A DNA stretch of 33,744 nt from a bacterium (GTDB taxonomy: Bacteria; Chloroflexota; Dormibacteria; Aeolococcales; Bog-877), in contig JAKABB010000020.1 in assembly GCA_021802045.1 (NCBI GenBank), positions 1-33,744 on the forward strand, in the 5' to 3' direction. Within the stretch, counting starts at the first letter, position 1. Each line of letters begins with the position of its first letter. Made by a program: the position numbers and the translations under genes. The notes under the pieces are model-generated. The model had not been told where the DNA came from and ran no database searches. It was given only the letters and a program-made list of their open reading frames with translations. This document shows positions 25,393-32,954 of this stretch, piece after piece.

Positions 25393-26646
25393 TCACAGGA
25401 TCTTCGACCCCGCGGCGCCCAGGTCGCGGAGCACGTTCTCGGCGGTGGGACCGGATCGGTGTCGGCTCGCCATCCGGGCCAGCTCCCGCTCCACCACCTC
25501 CCGGTCCAGGTCGAGGAAGGTCAGCGGCTCCAGCCGCCCCGCGGCGGCCGCCTGGAAGACCGGGCGAAGGGACGCTCGGGTGATGGGTCGGCCCCCCAGC
25601 CCGGCAACCACGGTGGCCACCGGGACGGCCCGGTCGCTCACGGTGCCGGCGACATCGGCGGTGAGGACGCCGCCGTGGCCGATGCTGAAGGCCTTCTCCA
25701 CCACCACCACCCGGCGGACATCGGCCAGCGCTGCCCTCACCGCCTCCGCCGGGAAGGGCCGGAACGTGGTGATCCCCAGGACACCGACGCGGGCTCCCTC
25801 GTCGCGGAGGGCGTCGACGGTGTCCTTGATGGTGCCCAGCACCGAGCCCAGTGCCACCACCACCAGCTCGGCGCCATCGAGGCGGTACGGACGCAGCAGG
25901 CCCCCGGAGCACCGCCCGAAGTGCCCACAGAACTCGGCGGCGATCTCGGGGATGCGCTCCAGGGCCTCCAGCTGGCGGACGTGGGCCAGGTATCGGACCT
26001 CGGTGAAGGCCTCGGGGCCAACCATGGCCCCGATCGACACCGGCTCGGCGGGGTCCAGGAGCTGGCGGGGCCGGTAGCCTGGCAGGAAGGCGTCGACCTG
26101 CTCCTGGGAGGGCAGGTCGACCCGCTCGATGGCGTGGGTCAGGATGAAGCCGTCCATGCACACCATGACCGGCAGCGATACCGCCTCGGCCAGTCGGAAG
26201 GCCTGGGCATGCAGGTCCGCCGCCTCCTGGTTGGTCTCAGCGAAGAGCTGCACCCAGCCGGTGTCGCGCGCCGCCATGGCGTCGCTGTGGTCGTTCCAGA
26301 TGTTGATCGGCGCGCCGATGGCCCGGTTGGCCAGGGTCATGACCACCGGCAGCCCCAGGCCTGCGGCGTTGTACACGGCCTCGATCATGAACAGCAGCCC
26401 CTGGCTGGCGGTCGCGGTGTAGACGCGGGCGCCGGTCGCGGAGGCGCCGATGGCCACCGACATGGCGGCGAACTCCGACTCCACGTTGATGAACTCGCAC
26501 GGCGCGAGGTCGCCCCGCTTCACCTTGGCCCCCAGGGCCTCGATGATGTGGGTCTGGGGCGAGATCGGATAGGCGCACACGACCTCCGGCCGGCAGAGCG
26601 CCACCATCTCGGCAACCGCCCGGGAGCCCTCAATCTGCTGGAGCAT
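25393..26646 (-). CDS. porA: 2-oxoacid:ferredoxin oxidoreductase, alpha subunit
   Basis: The 417 residues start MLQQIEGSRAVAEMVALCRP. They carry VCAYPISPQTHIIEALG (the domain I Y-P-I-(T/S)-P motif that contacts TPP), FINVESEFAAMSVAIGASATGARVYTATASQGL, LANRAIGAPINIWNDHSDAMAARDTGW and the domain II segment VVVALGSVLGTIKDTVDALRDEG. It is a PorA-type separate alpha chain. ATG at 26646 overlaps the end of porG by 17 bases. The product joins PorG and PorB to cleave a 2-oxoacid to acyl-CoA, CO2 and reduced ferredoxin, or the reverse. Confidence 0.93.
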   Translation of the reverse strand: MLQQIEGSRAVAEMVALCRPEVVCAYPISPQTHIIEALGAKVKRGDLAPCEFINVESEFAAMSVAIGASATGARVYTATASQGLLFMIEAVYNAAGLGLPVVMTLANRAIGAPINIWNDHSDAMAARDTGWVQLFAETNQEAADLHAQAFRLAEAVSLPVMVCMDGFILTHAIERVDLPSQEQVDAFLPGYRPRQLLDPAEPVSIGAMVGPEAFTEVRYLAHVRQLEALERIPEIAAEFCGHFGRCSGGLLRPYRLDGAELVVVALGSVLGTIKDTVDALRDEGARVGVLGITTFRPFPAEAVRAALADVRRVVVVEKAFSIGHGGVLTADVAGTVSDRAVPVATVVAGLGGRPITRASLRPVFQAAAAGRLEPLTFLDLDREVVERELARMASRHRSGPTAENVLRDLGAAGSKIL

Positions 26647-27220
26647 GGATGCGGCTCTCCTCGGTGCGGCCGACCAGGCGGTAGGCGTCGGTGGCGGCGG
26701 CGACATTGCCGTCGGCGACGGGACCGCGAAACCGGCCCCGGATGGCGGTGATCACAGCCTCCAGCGACACCACCTGGCTGATGGCGGCGAAGCCGCCCAA
26801 CAGCACCGCGTTGGGCACCGGTCGCCCCGTGTGCTGGAGGGCCAGATCGGTGGCCGGCACCGCCCGCACCCGATCGCGGCGCAACCGGCCGAGGAGCTCG
26901 GCGAGACCGAGCTCCTCCAGCCTGCGGGCGCTGTTGAGGAGAACGTACCCATCCGGCCGGAGGCCGGCGAACAGGTTCACCTGCTGCAGGAGGGTGGCGT
27001 CCTGGACGATCAGGGCGTCGGGTTCGGTGACCGGCTCACGGGTGCGGATCTCGGTATCGCCAATGCGGCAGAAGGCGACCACCGGGGCCCCGGTGCGCTC
27101 GGAGCCGAAGCTCGGGAATGCCTGCGCCCAACGCCCGTCGGCGAAGGCGGCCACCGACAGCAGCTCGGCCGCGGTGACCACGCCCTGGCCGCCGCGGCCA
27201 TGGACCCTCACCTGGAACAT
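26630..27220 (-). CDS. porG: 2-oxoacid:ferredoxin oxidoreductase, gamma subunit
   Basis: The 196-residue gamma chain starts MFQVRVHGRGGQGVVTAAEL, the diagnostic R-x-x-G-x-G-G-Q-G loop. It continues with FGSERTGAPVVAFCRIGD, DALIVQDATLLQQ, VPATDLALQHTGRPVPNAVLLGGFAAIS and a C-terminal helix. It is first in the operon porG-porA-porB-gltD-like. ATG at 27220 is preceded by GGTGG; a better AGGAGGT lies 17 bases before ATG but without an in-frame start closer to it. A TACACT -10 candidate lies at 27285-27290. Confidence 0.94.
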   Translation of the reverse strand: MFQVRVHGRGGQGVVTAAELLSVAAFADGRWAQAFPSFGSERTGAPVVAFCRIGDTEIRTREPVTEPDALIVQDATLLQQVNLFAGLRPDGYVLLNSARRLEELGLAELLGRLRRDRVRAVPATDLALQHTGRPVPNAVLLGGFAAISQVVSLEAVITAIRGRFRGPVADGNVAAATDAYRLVGRTEESRIHAPAD

Positions 27221-27697
27221 GGCCCCCCCACCGTCGCACCTCCTACCTGGGCTCGCCCAGGACCGAGGCGACTGCACCAGAGGCAGTGTAGGTCGACACG
27301 AACGGGGGTCGAAAGCGTGAATCCGCCCGGGGATCGGGGGGCGGGACCGACCAACGGGCACGGGATCCGCTCCCACACCGCCGGACGGGGAACGCGCCGC
27401 GCGTGGGGCCGGGCCCTCCCTGGATCGCGGAGCGCGGCGGGATCGGTGGGGAGGCGACGCCGGAACCGGTGCGCAACGCGCCGGGGCAGCGGCACGGACC
27501 CCGGCGGATGGGGGGCGTTGACCTGGAGGGACGGGGATGGTCCCAGGCGATGGGCCCACGACGCGAGTCCTCGGCTCCAGCGACCGCACGGGGCAGCCAC
27601 GGATCCCCCACTCCGACGCGGAGGGTCCCCCGTCGCGCGAGCGTCCGGCCCAGGTCGGCACCCGCCGGGTGAAGCGGCGAGCGCGGCGCGGGCGGCG
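27221..27697. other. 477-base intergenic region holding the por operon promoter
   Basis: TACACT on the minus strand (27290-27285) lies 64 bases before porG, with TTTCGA 18 bases further upstream as a weak -35. The remainder, up to the stop of the CBS-domain gene, shows GC-rich, non-coding-like sequence without recognised motifs. Confidence 0.4.
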
Positions 27698-28189
27698 TCA
27701 CATCCCGGGGACGGCGTCCTCCCAGCGGAACTGGTCTGCGGCGCCATGGCACGCCGGACATCCCGCGGGTGGCTGGACGCCGCGCGCGGCGCTCCCGCAC
27801 TGGGGGCACACCCACTCGTGACGGGCGAGGAAGCTCACCAGACCGGTGCGAGAGATGCGGCCCACCAGCCTGCCGTTGCAGATGACCGGTACGGACCGGA
27901 CCCGCTGGTGCAGCAGCACCTCGACCGCCTCAGCGATCGGGGCCTCCTCCTCCATGGTGAGTGCCGGGCGGGTCATGACCTGCGCCACGGTCCGGTGGTG
28001 GCAGCCGAGGAGGTCGGAATGACGGACCTGCCCCACCACCTCCATGTGCTCGTTGACCACCGGCAGCCGGGCGAGGTGGTGCCGGTGCAGCGCGTCGGCG
28101 GCGGCGGCGATCGTGGTGGTCGGCGCCAGTGTGATGACGTCCCTCGTCATCACCGCCCAGACCCGCGGCGTCGACGGGGAGGTGGTCAC
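27698..28189 (-). CDS. CBS-pair protein with C-terminal zinc ribbon
   Basis: The 163 residues hold two CBS motifs: MTRDVITLAPTTTIAAAADA with HHLARLPVVNEHMEVVGQVR, and VMTRPALTMEEEAPIAEAVE with VRSVPVICNGRLVGRIS. They are followed by a rubredoxin-like zinc ribbon (C128-x2-C131, C144-x2-C147) in HEWVCPQCG and GCPACHG. CBS pairs bind adenine nucleotides, so a stand-alone pair with a metal knob may sense energy or redox state. GTG at 28189 has AGGAGG eight to nine bases upstream. It precedes the por operon on the same strand but is separated by 477 bases. Partner unknown. Confidence 0.88.
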   Translation of the reverse strand: MTTSPSTPRVWAVMTRDVITLAPTTTIAAAADALHRHHLARLPVVNEHMEVVGQVRHSDLLGCHHRTVAQVMTRPALTMEEEAPIAEAVEVLLHQRVRSVPVICNGRLVGRISRTGLVSFLARHEWVCPQCGSAARGVQPPAGCPACHGAADQFRWEDAVPGM

Positions 28190-28825
28190 CGAGGATCCTC
28201 CTGTCCGGCCCGGCCGCCGACCGGTCACCGATCCCCACGGATCATGGCAGCCATGGTCGATGGGGACAACCGGGAAATCGCCCACGTGGTGACCCGCGCC
28301 CGCTCGCCGGGACCGTCCAGCCGCCCCCGCCACCCCGGCGGCGGCTCCCACTGGTGCCTGATCAGCACGACCGGGAGCCGCTCTGGTCCGCGCCCTCGGT
28401 GCACCCCCTCGCGCCGCCGCATGCGCCAACTCGGGTCCATGGCCTACCCGCCGGCCTTGGGGACACCAAGGGCCTCCTGAGCACCGCCGCGCGGTGGAGG
28501 GCAAGGCCGCCCCAGCCGTGGCGGGGACGCCCGGCGGGCGTCCTCCGGCCCCGCCATGCGGCTGATCGCGCGACGGTTCGGCCATGGACCGCCCGGTGCG
28601 AGCCCATGACCCGGGACGGCTTCAGGCAGTGTCCTGCGCGACCGCGACCAGCGGTGCTGGACCCCTGCCTGCCGATCCACCCACTCTGCCGCGTGCCCGG
28701 ACGGGAGGGCTTGCGCGAGGGCCAGCACCCACGGGGACTCCGCTGCCGGATACGCAGCCGGGAACGGTGAACCGGCGATGACCAGCCGCTGCCCCAGAGC
28801 CCCCCGACACCGTCGGCAGCAGCCC
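28190..28825. other. 636-base region with no supported gene
   Basis: Holds the upstream region of the CBS gene: TTGTCC and CATGAT on the minus strand with 17-base spacing (about 28259-28231) form a plausible sigma-70-type promoter. Between 28440 and 28780 a minus-strand frame has mildly coding-like composition but no motif or start site; it may be a decayed gene. Confidence 0.35.
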
Positions 28826-30220
28826 TCATGGCCGCAGCGACCAGCAGCAGCGCTTGGCCTTGCTCCCGCTCCCACAGGGACAAGGGTCGTTGCGGCCGAT
28901 GCCGCGCCAGCGGGCTCTCGTCCGGGCCCGCATCTTCGTCATGAGGTCGCCCGGCCGGCGCCCCCGTGCGGCCATGTGGGCGAGGTCCTGCAGCACCGGG
29001 TCGGCATACGCGAAGAACCGCCGCAGGCCCTCGCAGAGGTAGTTGAGCCCCGGTTCGCCGTCCGCCGCCACCGCGAACCGGTCCTTCGGGCAGCCGCCGT
29101 TGCACGCGGCCAGCCAGGGGCAAGCCCGGCACTGAGCGGGCAGGTGGTCACGCTTCCCGGCTCCGAAGCGGAGCAGCGCGGGCGTGTCGGCCAGCTCCCC
29201 CAAGTGGACGATCCCCATGTCTCCGAGGCGGTGGGCGGGGTCCACGAAGTGGTCGCAGGCGTAGACCGCGCCGTCATGCTCGAGCACCAGCACCCGCCCG
29301 CACGTCGGTGCCATCACGCACAGACTGGGCACCTGCCCAGCCCAGGCCCGCGCTGCCTCGCCGAAGAGCTGCACGACCAGGGTGCCCAGGTCGTGGCTCA
29401 CCCACTCGTCGAAGACGGCGCAGAGAAACCGCCCGTAGGCCTGGGGGGAGACGGACTCGGGGGTCAGCTGCCCATCGGGCCCGCGGCGGACGATGGGCAG
29501 GAACTGGAGGAACGTGCCGCCCATGGTCCGCAGGGCACGGTAGGCGCCGAGTGGATCCCCAGCGATCGTGGGCGTCACCGTGCACAGCAGGTCTGGCTGG
29601 ACCCCGTGGTGACGAAGCCGGCCGACCGCCGCCACCACCTGGTCGTAGGTGCGGCGACCGTTGCGGTGCCGGCGGAAGCTGTCGTGCGCCAACGCGGTCC
29701 CATCGACGCTGAGGCCCACCGCGAAGTGCTGCTCCGCGAGGAAGGCGCACCACTCGTCATCGAGCAGGGTGCCGTTGGTCTGGATGTTGTTCCAGACGGT
29801 CCACCCCTCGGGGAGGTACCGGCGCTGGAGGTCCGTGGCCCGCCGGTAGAAGCCGAGCCCGGCCAGCGTGGGCTCCCCTCCGTGCCAGACGAAGTGGACC
29901 ACCGGCCCGGGACTGGCCTCGATGTACTGCCGGACGTAGCGCTCAAGAACGGCGTCCGGCATGCGGAACCGGTGCGGGCGCTGGTAGGAGCGGCGGGTGT
30001 CGAGGTAGTAGCAGTAGGTGCACGCGAGGTTGCAGATGGGGCCGACCGGCTTGGCCATCACCACGAACGGTTCTCGGGCCCGCCACGGCCCCGGCACGGC
30101 CGTCGGGATGGCGGTCGAGGCTCCGCCGTCCGGGGCCGCCCGCCGCCCCCCGCCCGGTATCGACGCGGTCCCGTGCGCACCCGGGGCCACGCCTCCGTGG
30201 CGGACCAGTTCCCCCGACAC
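28826..30220 (-). CDS. Radical SAM/SPASM enzyme of the anaerobic sulfatase maturase type, with SEC-C tail
   Basis: The 464-residue protein has FVVMAKPVGPICNLACTYCY with the SAM cluster C63-x3-C67-x2-C70, VHFVWHGGEPTLAG, NNIQTNGTLLDDEW and VGLSVDG, as in AslB/anSME enzymes that oxidise Cys or Ser to formylglycine. The SPASM region supplies more Cys (CVMAPTCGRVLVLEHDGAVYACDHFV; QCRACPWLAACNGGCPKDRF). The C-terminus is a SEC-C motif, GRNDPCPCGSGSKAKRCC, common on SecA and some maturases. GTG at 30220 is supported by TAGGGT seven bases upstream; GTG 30097 is a shorter alternative. No sulfatase gene is nearby, so the substrate is unknown and could be another peptide. Confidence 0.9.
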   Translation of the reverse strand: MSGELVRHGGVAPGAHGTASIPGGGRRAAPDGGASTAIPTAVPGPWRAREPFVVMAKPVGPICNLACTYCYYLDTRRSYQRPHRFRMPDAVLERYVRQYIEASPGPVVHFVWHGGEPTLAGLGFYRRATDLQRRYLPEGWTVWNNIQTNGTLLDDEWCAFLAEQHFAVGLSVDGTALAHDSFRRHRNGRRTYDQVVAAVGRLRHHGVQPDLLCTVTPTIAGDPLGAYRALRTMGGTFLQFLPIVRRGPDGQLTPESVSPQAYGRFLCAVFDEWVSHDLGTLVVQLFGEAARAWAGQVPSLCVMAPTCGRVLVLEHDGAVYACDHFVDPAHRLGDMGIVHLGELADTPALLRFGAGKRDHLPAQCRACPWLAACNGGCPKDRFAVAADGEPGLNYLCEGLRRFFAYADPVLQDLAHMAARGRRPGDLMTKMRARTRARWRGIGRNDPCPCGSGSKAKRCCWSLRP

Positions 30221-30227
30221 GGCTCTG

Positions 30228-30233
30228 ACCCTA
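30228..30233 (-). promoter_or_regulatory. Candidate leaderless -10 box of the radical SAM gene
   Basis: TAGGGT on the minus strand, with TG just before it (TGTAGGGT), lies seven bases before GTG 30220. This supports the longer start and a leaderless transcript. Confidence 0.45.
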
Positions 30234-30789
30234 CACCAGGGCGACTCCGGGGCTCAAGCCGCCGACCTGATCACGGCGCGAACCGCGTCACGCTCCGTGC
30301 CAAGGCCATGACCAGAGGTTGGCCGCCGCCGCCTGAACGGCTCATGCTCCGCGGTCGCAAAGGCAGGTGGCCGTCACGGAAGATGCCGACACTGGAGCGA
30401 AGCCGCTGCTCGCAGCCCCCGGAGGGACCACGCCCTCGGTCCCCGCTCGCGGGCCAGGTCCTCAGCCAGGGCTTCCTCCGCGTCCGCCTCCTCGTCCAGC
30501 CACGTGCCCTCCTGCTCCTGCGCCTCCACGTCGCCGCTGGGGTCGGGCCGGGACTGGGACGCCGGCCTGGGTGGGCCGACGGTCGCAAGGGACGGCGGGC
30601 GGAGCGGGCCGAGCCGCCGGCGACGCCACCGGCCACCCGACAACGCCTTCAGGCCCGGCATGTGCCAGGAGCTGTCGGCGCGGGCGGCCTGCTCCCGCCG
30701 GCAGCCATGTCCTTCACCCGGGCAGCGAACACGGGGTTTTCTGCCGCCGCAGGGGCGGGAGCGCCAGCGACGCCGGCGCGGCGCGGGCG
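30234..30789. other. 556-base region, possibly decayed coding sequence
   Basis: A minus-strand stretch about 30400-30545 reads as a plausible acidic helical segment (AQEQEGTWLDEEADAEEALA) but has no good start and degenerates at both ends. Nothing else recognised. Confidence 0.3.
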
Positions 30790-31212
30790 ATGGCGGAGGC
30801 CCTGACCGACGTCACCCGCGGCCTCTCCGAGATGCCTCTGGTCATGGTCCCGCCGGTCGATGCGGACGCCGCCGGTTACGGGGTCGGCCTGGTCGCCCGG
30901 TGCAACGTCTCAGCGGCCCTGACCGCGTCTTGGTCCTGGTTCCCGGAGGTGACCAACGGCCTCGCGCCATCGTTGGCGCTGAGCGCCGCGAAGGCGCAGC
31001 CGCTGGGACCGGTCACCTCGGTCGCTGGGCCGGCCGCGCTCGCGGCGCGGGTGGACGCCGTGGTCGCGGCCCGGCTCCAGCATCCGGCCGAAGTCCATGC
31101 CGAGATCAAGCGTGACCTCCGCGACTTCCGTGAGGCTGACCCGGTGACCGCCATCGAATGGCGGGGACCGTCTGCTCCTCGCCGCCGCGAGCGACGAGCG
31201 GGTCCGGGGTGA
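30790..31212 (+). CDS. Hypothetical protein, possibly a damaged gene
   Basis: The frame from ATG 30790 (MAEALTDVTRGLSEMPLVMV) to the stop at 31212 has strong GC bias at third positions and protein-like composition (ARCNVSAALTASWSWFPEVT, AEVHAEIKRDLRDFREADPV). It is the only well-preserved plus-strand frame here. No ribosome site precedes the ATG. A second frame from ATG 30707 (MSFTRAANTGFSAAAGAG) would join it smoothly if the reading shifted near 30765, which suggests a frameshift or an earlier start lost by mutation. No family recognised. Confidence 0.4.
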   Translation: MAEALTDVTRGLSEMPLVMVPPVDADAAGYGVGLVARCNVSAALTASWSWFPEVTNGLAPSLALSAAKAQPLGPVTSVAGPAALAARVDAVVAARLQHPAEVHAEIKRDLRDFREADPVTAIEWRGPSAPRRRERRAGPG

Positions 31213-31356
31213 GGCCGGGTCTTGGCGGGGCCCTCCCCTCCCCCACCGCCTCCGGGAGCGCCTGCCCAGCTCCATGACCCGACAGACCCGGCCGCGGTCG
31301 GCCGAGGCCGCTGAGGACCACCGGACACGTCGGCGGTCACCACCCGGGCACGCTGT

Positions 31357-32364
31357 TCACGCGAGTCCCACAGCGGGGACGGCGCTGCTGACGGGCACCT
31401 CCCCGTCCAGACCGTGGACCCGGACGCCGGGGCCCGTGCGACCGTTCGCCTGCCGGACGCTCTCGACCGCGCCCGCACGGCTCTCCAGCAGGGCTCCGAC
31501 GGCCAGATCCAGCGCGTCGACGACCCGTCCTTGCTCGGCGGAATCGGCAACCCCTTCGGTGGCCCGCAGCAGCGGGGCCAGGACGCCGACAGCCGCCACC
31601 ACGGCGGCCAACGTGTGCGGCGCAATCGCCTGGGCTGCGTCGCTCCACGAGGCCTCCGGGACGGGGTGCGCCTCGATCAGGAGCCCATCGGCGCCGGCGG
31701 CGACTGCGGCGAGCGCCAGAGCCGGCACCCACTCCCTTCGGCCCGCCGCATGGCTGGGATCGACGATGACCGGCAGCGCGGTGCGTTCCCGCAGCACCGG
31801 GATCGCCGAGATGTCCAGGGTGTTGCGGGTGGCGGTCTCGAAGGTCCGGATGCCACGTTCGCAGAGGATGACGTGCTCGTTGCCCTCGGCGAGGACGTAG
31901 TCGGCGGCGGCCAGCCACTCTTCGTAGGTCGCGGCCATGCCGCGCTTGAGCACCACCGGGAGGCCGGAGCGGCCGGCGGCGCGGAGCAGCGGTGTGTTCT
32001 GCATGGAGCGGGCGCCGATCATCAGGGCGTCGACCCGGCCGATCAGGCCGGTGAGATGCTCGGTGGACAACGGCTCGACCAGGACCGGGGTCTTGGTGAC
32101 CGACCGCGCGGTGTCGAGAAGGGCCAGGCCCGACTCCCCGAGGCCCTGGAAGCTGTCCGGCCGGGTCCTCGGCTTGAAGACGCTGCCGCGCAGCACCGAG
32201 GCGCCCGCCGCGCGCATCGCCAGGGCGTGCTGGACGTAGTCCGGCTCGACGGCGCAGGGTCCGGCGATCACGGGGACCGCCAAACCACCGAAAACCACCC
32301 CGCCGATGGCGACGCGGCGGCGTGCCGGAGACAGCGATGTCGGGCTGAGCAGGTCGGTGAGCAT
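31357..32364 (-). CDS. aroF: 3-deoxy-7-phosphoheptulonate (DAHP) synthase, class I beta type
   Basis: First enzyme of the shikimate pathway, joining phosphoenolpyruvate and erythrose 4-phosphate. Of 335 residues, the barrel shows IAGPCAVEP (C37), LRGSVFKPRTRPDSFQGLG (64-69 KPRTRP), VLVEPLS, IGARSMQNTPLL, VVLKRGM, VILCERGIRTFE, VDPSHAAGRR and GLLIEAHP. It lacks the N-terminal ferredoxin-like regulatory domain of some relatives. Instead it has a C-terminal extension (about 265-335) in which GRVVDALDLAVGALLESRAG resembles the first helix of an AroQ chorismate mutase. ATG at 32364 has GGAGG buried in a hairpin and is preceded by an aromatic-rich leader peptide, so expression should respond to aromatic amino acid supply. 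Confidence 0.93.
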   Translation of the reverse strand: MLTDLLSPTSLSPARRRVAIGGVVFGGLAVPVIAGPCAVEPDYVQHALAMRAAGASVLRGSVFKPRTRPDSFQGLGESGLALLDTARSVTKTPVLVEPLSTEHLTGLIGRVDALMIGARSMQNTPLLRAAGRSGLPVVLKRGMAATYEEWLAAADYVLAEGNEHVILCERGIRTFETATRNTLDISAIPVLRERTALPVIVDPSHAAGRREWVPALALAAVAAGADGLLIEAHPVPEASWSDAAQAIAPHTLAAVVAAVGVLAPLLRATEGVADSAEQGRVVDALDLAVGALLESRAGAVESVRQANGRTGPGVRVHGLDGEVPVSSAVPAVGLA

Positions 32365-32453
32365 CAGGTCCTCCAGTCGTCTGGTGAGGACCGGCTCCGG
32401 TTCGCGAGATCCGGCACCGGCCTCTCGGCCGCCGGATCTCGACGCGGGGCTAC
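32365..32453 (-). promoter_or_regulatory. aroF attenuator: two strong hairpins, one hiding the ribosome site
   Basis: Hairpin 1: 11-bp perfect stem (arms 32405-32415 and 32431-32441, containing GAGATCCGGC/GCCGGATCTC) topped by GGCC-loop-GGCC. Hairpin 2: GGTCCT (32367-32372) with AGGACC (32387-32392), extended by CCAG/CTGG around a TCGT loop. Its arm contains the aroF GGAGG. Between them ACCGGAGCCGGT can also fold. With the leader peptide just upstream, this looks like attenuation through ribosome position, acting on translation, on transcription or on both; no T-run is present, which favours translation. Confidence 0.7.
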
Positions 32454-32537
32454 TTACCTAGCAGCACCCAGCGCCGACCCTACGGCCGGCGAGGTGTTGA
32501 TAAAGTAAAAGTAGAAGCGCCACGCGATCCCGAACAT
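32454..32537 (-). CDS. Aromatic-rich leader peptide of aroF
   Basis: A 27-codon frame from ATG 32537 reads MFGIAWRFYFYFINTSP, then AVGSALGAAR and TAA, ending 89 bases before the aroF ATG. Seven of its first twelve residues are Phe, Tyr or Trp, including Phe-Tyr-Phe-Tyr-Phe (32516-32502). The run uses TTT and TAC codons in a genome that otherwise has few A/T-rich codons, so chance is unlikely. Ribosomes short of charged tRNA-Phe, tRNA-Tyr or tRNA-Trp would stall here and change the folding of the downstream hairpins. It sits directly upstream of DAHP synthase, the enzyme these three amino acids feed back on. Confidence 0.85.
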   Translation of the reverse strand: MFGIAWRFYFYFINTSPAVGSALGAAR

Positions 32538-32545
32538 TGCTCGCG

Positions 32546-32551
32546 ATGGTA
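32546..32551 (-). promoter_or_regulatory. Candidate -10 box of the aroF leader transcript
   Basis: TACCAT lies eight bases before the leader-peptide ATG, the same hexamer used before sodX. The transcript would begin almost at the leader start codon. Confidence 0.5.
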
Positions 32552-32719
32552 CCAGGCTGCGGGGAGCCGAAGCGGGTCAGCGGCCCCACCCCAACGGGGC
32601 GCCAGGCGCACCCCGTCGGGCCCGCCAGATGCTCTGGCCCGCGTCGCAGGCGCCGACCACCGCCAGCGCCCATCAGTCCGCGGCGGCAGAATGGGCACCG
32701 GCACCGGTGGAGCCGCCAT

Positions 32720-32896
32720 TCAGGCGGAGTCCCGCTCAGTCGGCTGAGGGGCAGCCAGGATCAATCCACGGGCCTCGTCGGCCACGGCGCGCATCTCGTC
32801 AACGATGGCGTGCAACTGGCGCACGTAGGCGATCCACTCCTGATAGAGGAGGGCTTCGGGCGCCGACAGTCGGCGGGTGACGGTGCGGCCCGCCAC
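32720..32896 (-). CDS. Small helical protein abutting an IS256 end, possible gene remnant
   Basis: A 58-residue frame starts GTG at 32896 (AGRTVTRRLSAPEALLYQEW) and continues IAYVRQLHAIVDEMRAVADE before ending in ERDSA. Heptad-like spacing suggests one or two amphipathic helices. Codon use is coding-like. The start lies exactly where the IS256-type end finishes, with an in-frame stop inside that end, so this may be the C-terminal remnant of an interrupted gene or a small gene reading from the element's TTGACA box. No family recognised; no ribosome site. Confidence 0.45.
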   Translation of the reverse strand: MAGRTVTRRLSAPEALLYQEWIAYVRQLHAIVDEMRAVADEARGLILAAPQPTERDSA

Positions 32897-32954
32897 GAGC
32901 TCTTGTCAAGTCTTGTGGAAATCGAAATTGCTTCCAGGAAGACGGGTCAGATGG
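32897..32954 (-). repeat. Non-coding right end of an IS256-family element
   Basis: The 58 bases after the transposase stop end in TTTCCACAAGACTTGACAAG (32920-32901), resembling the ends of actinobacterial IS256-group elements (CCACAA...TTGACA). The other terminus lies outside the window, so the inverted repeat cannot be confirmed. TTGACA (32909-32904) faces outward. Confidence 0.5.

Noticed and set aside
30374..30661. Minus-strand acidic 95-codon frame
   Set aside because: Only its middle looks coding; no start site and a degenerate C-terminus, so not called as a gene.
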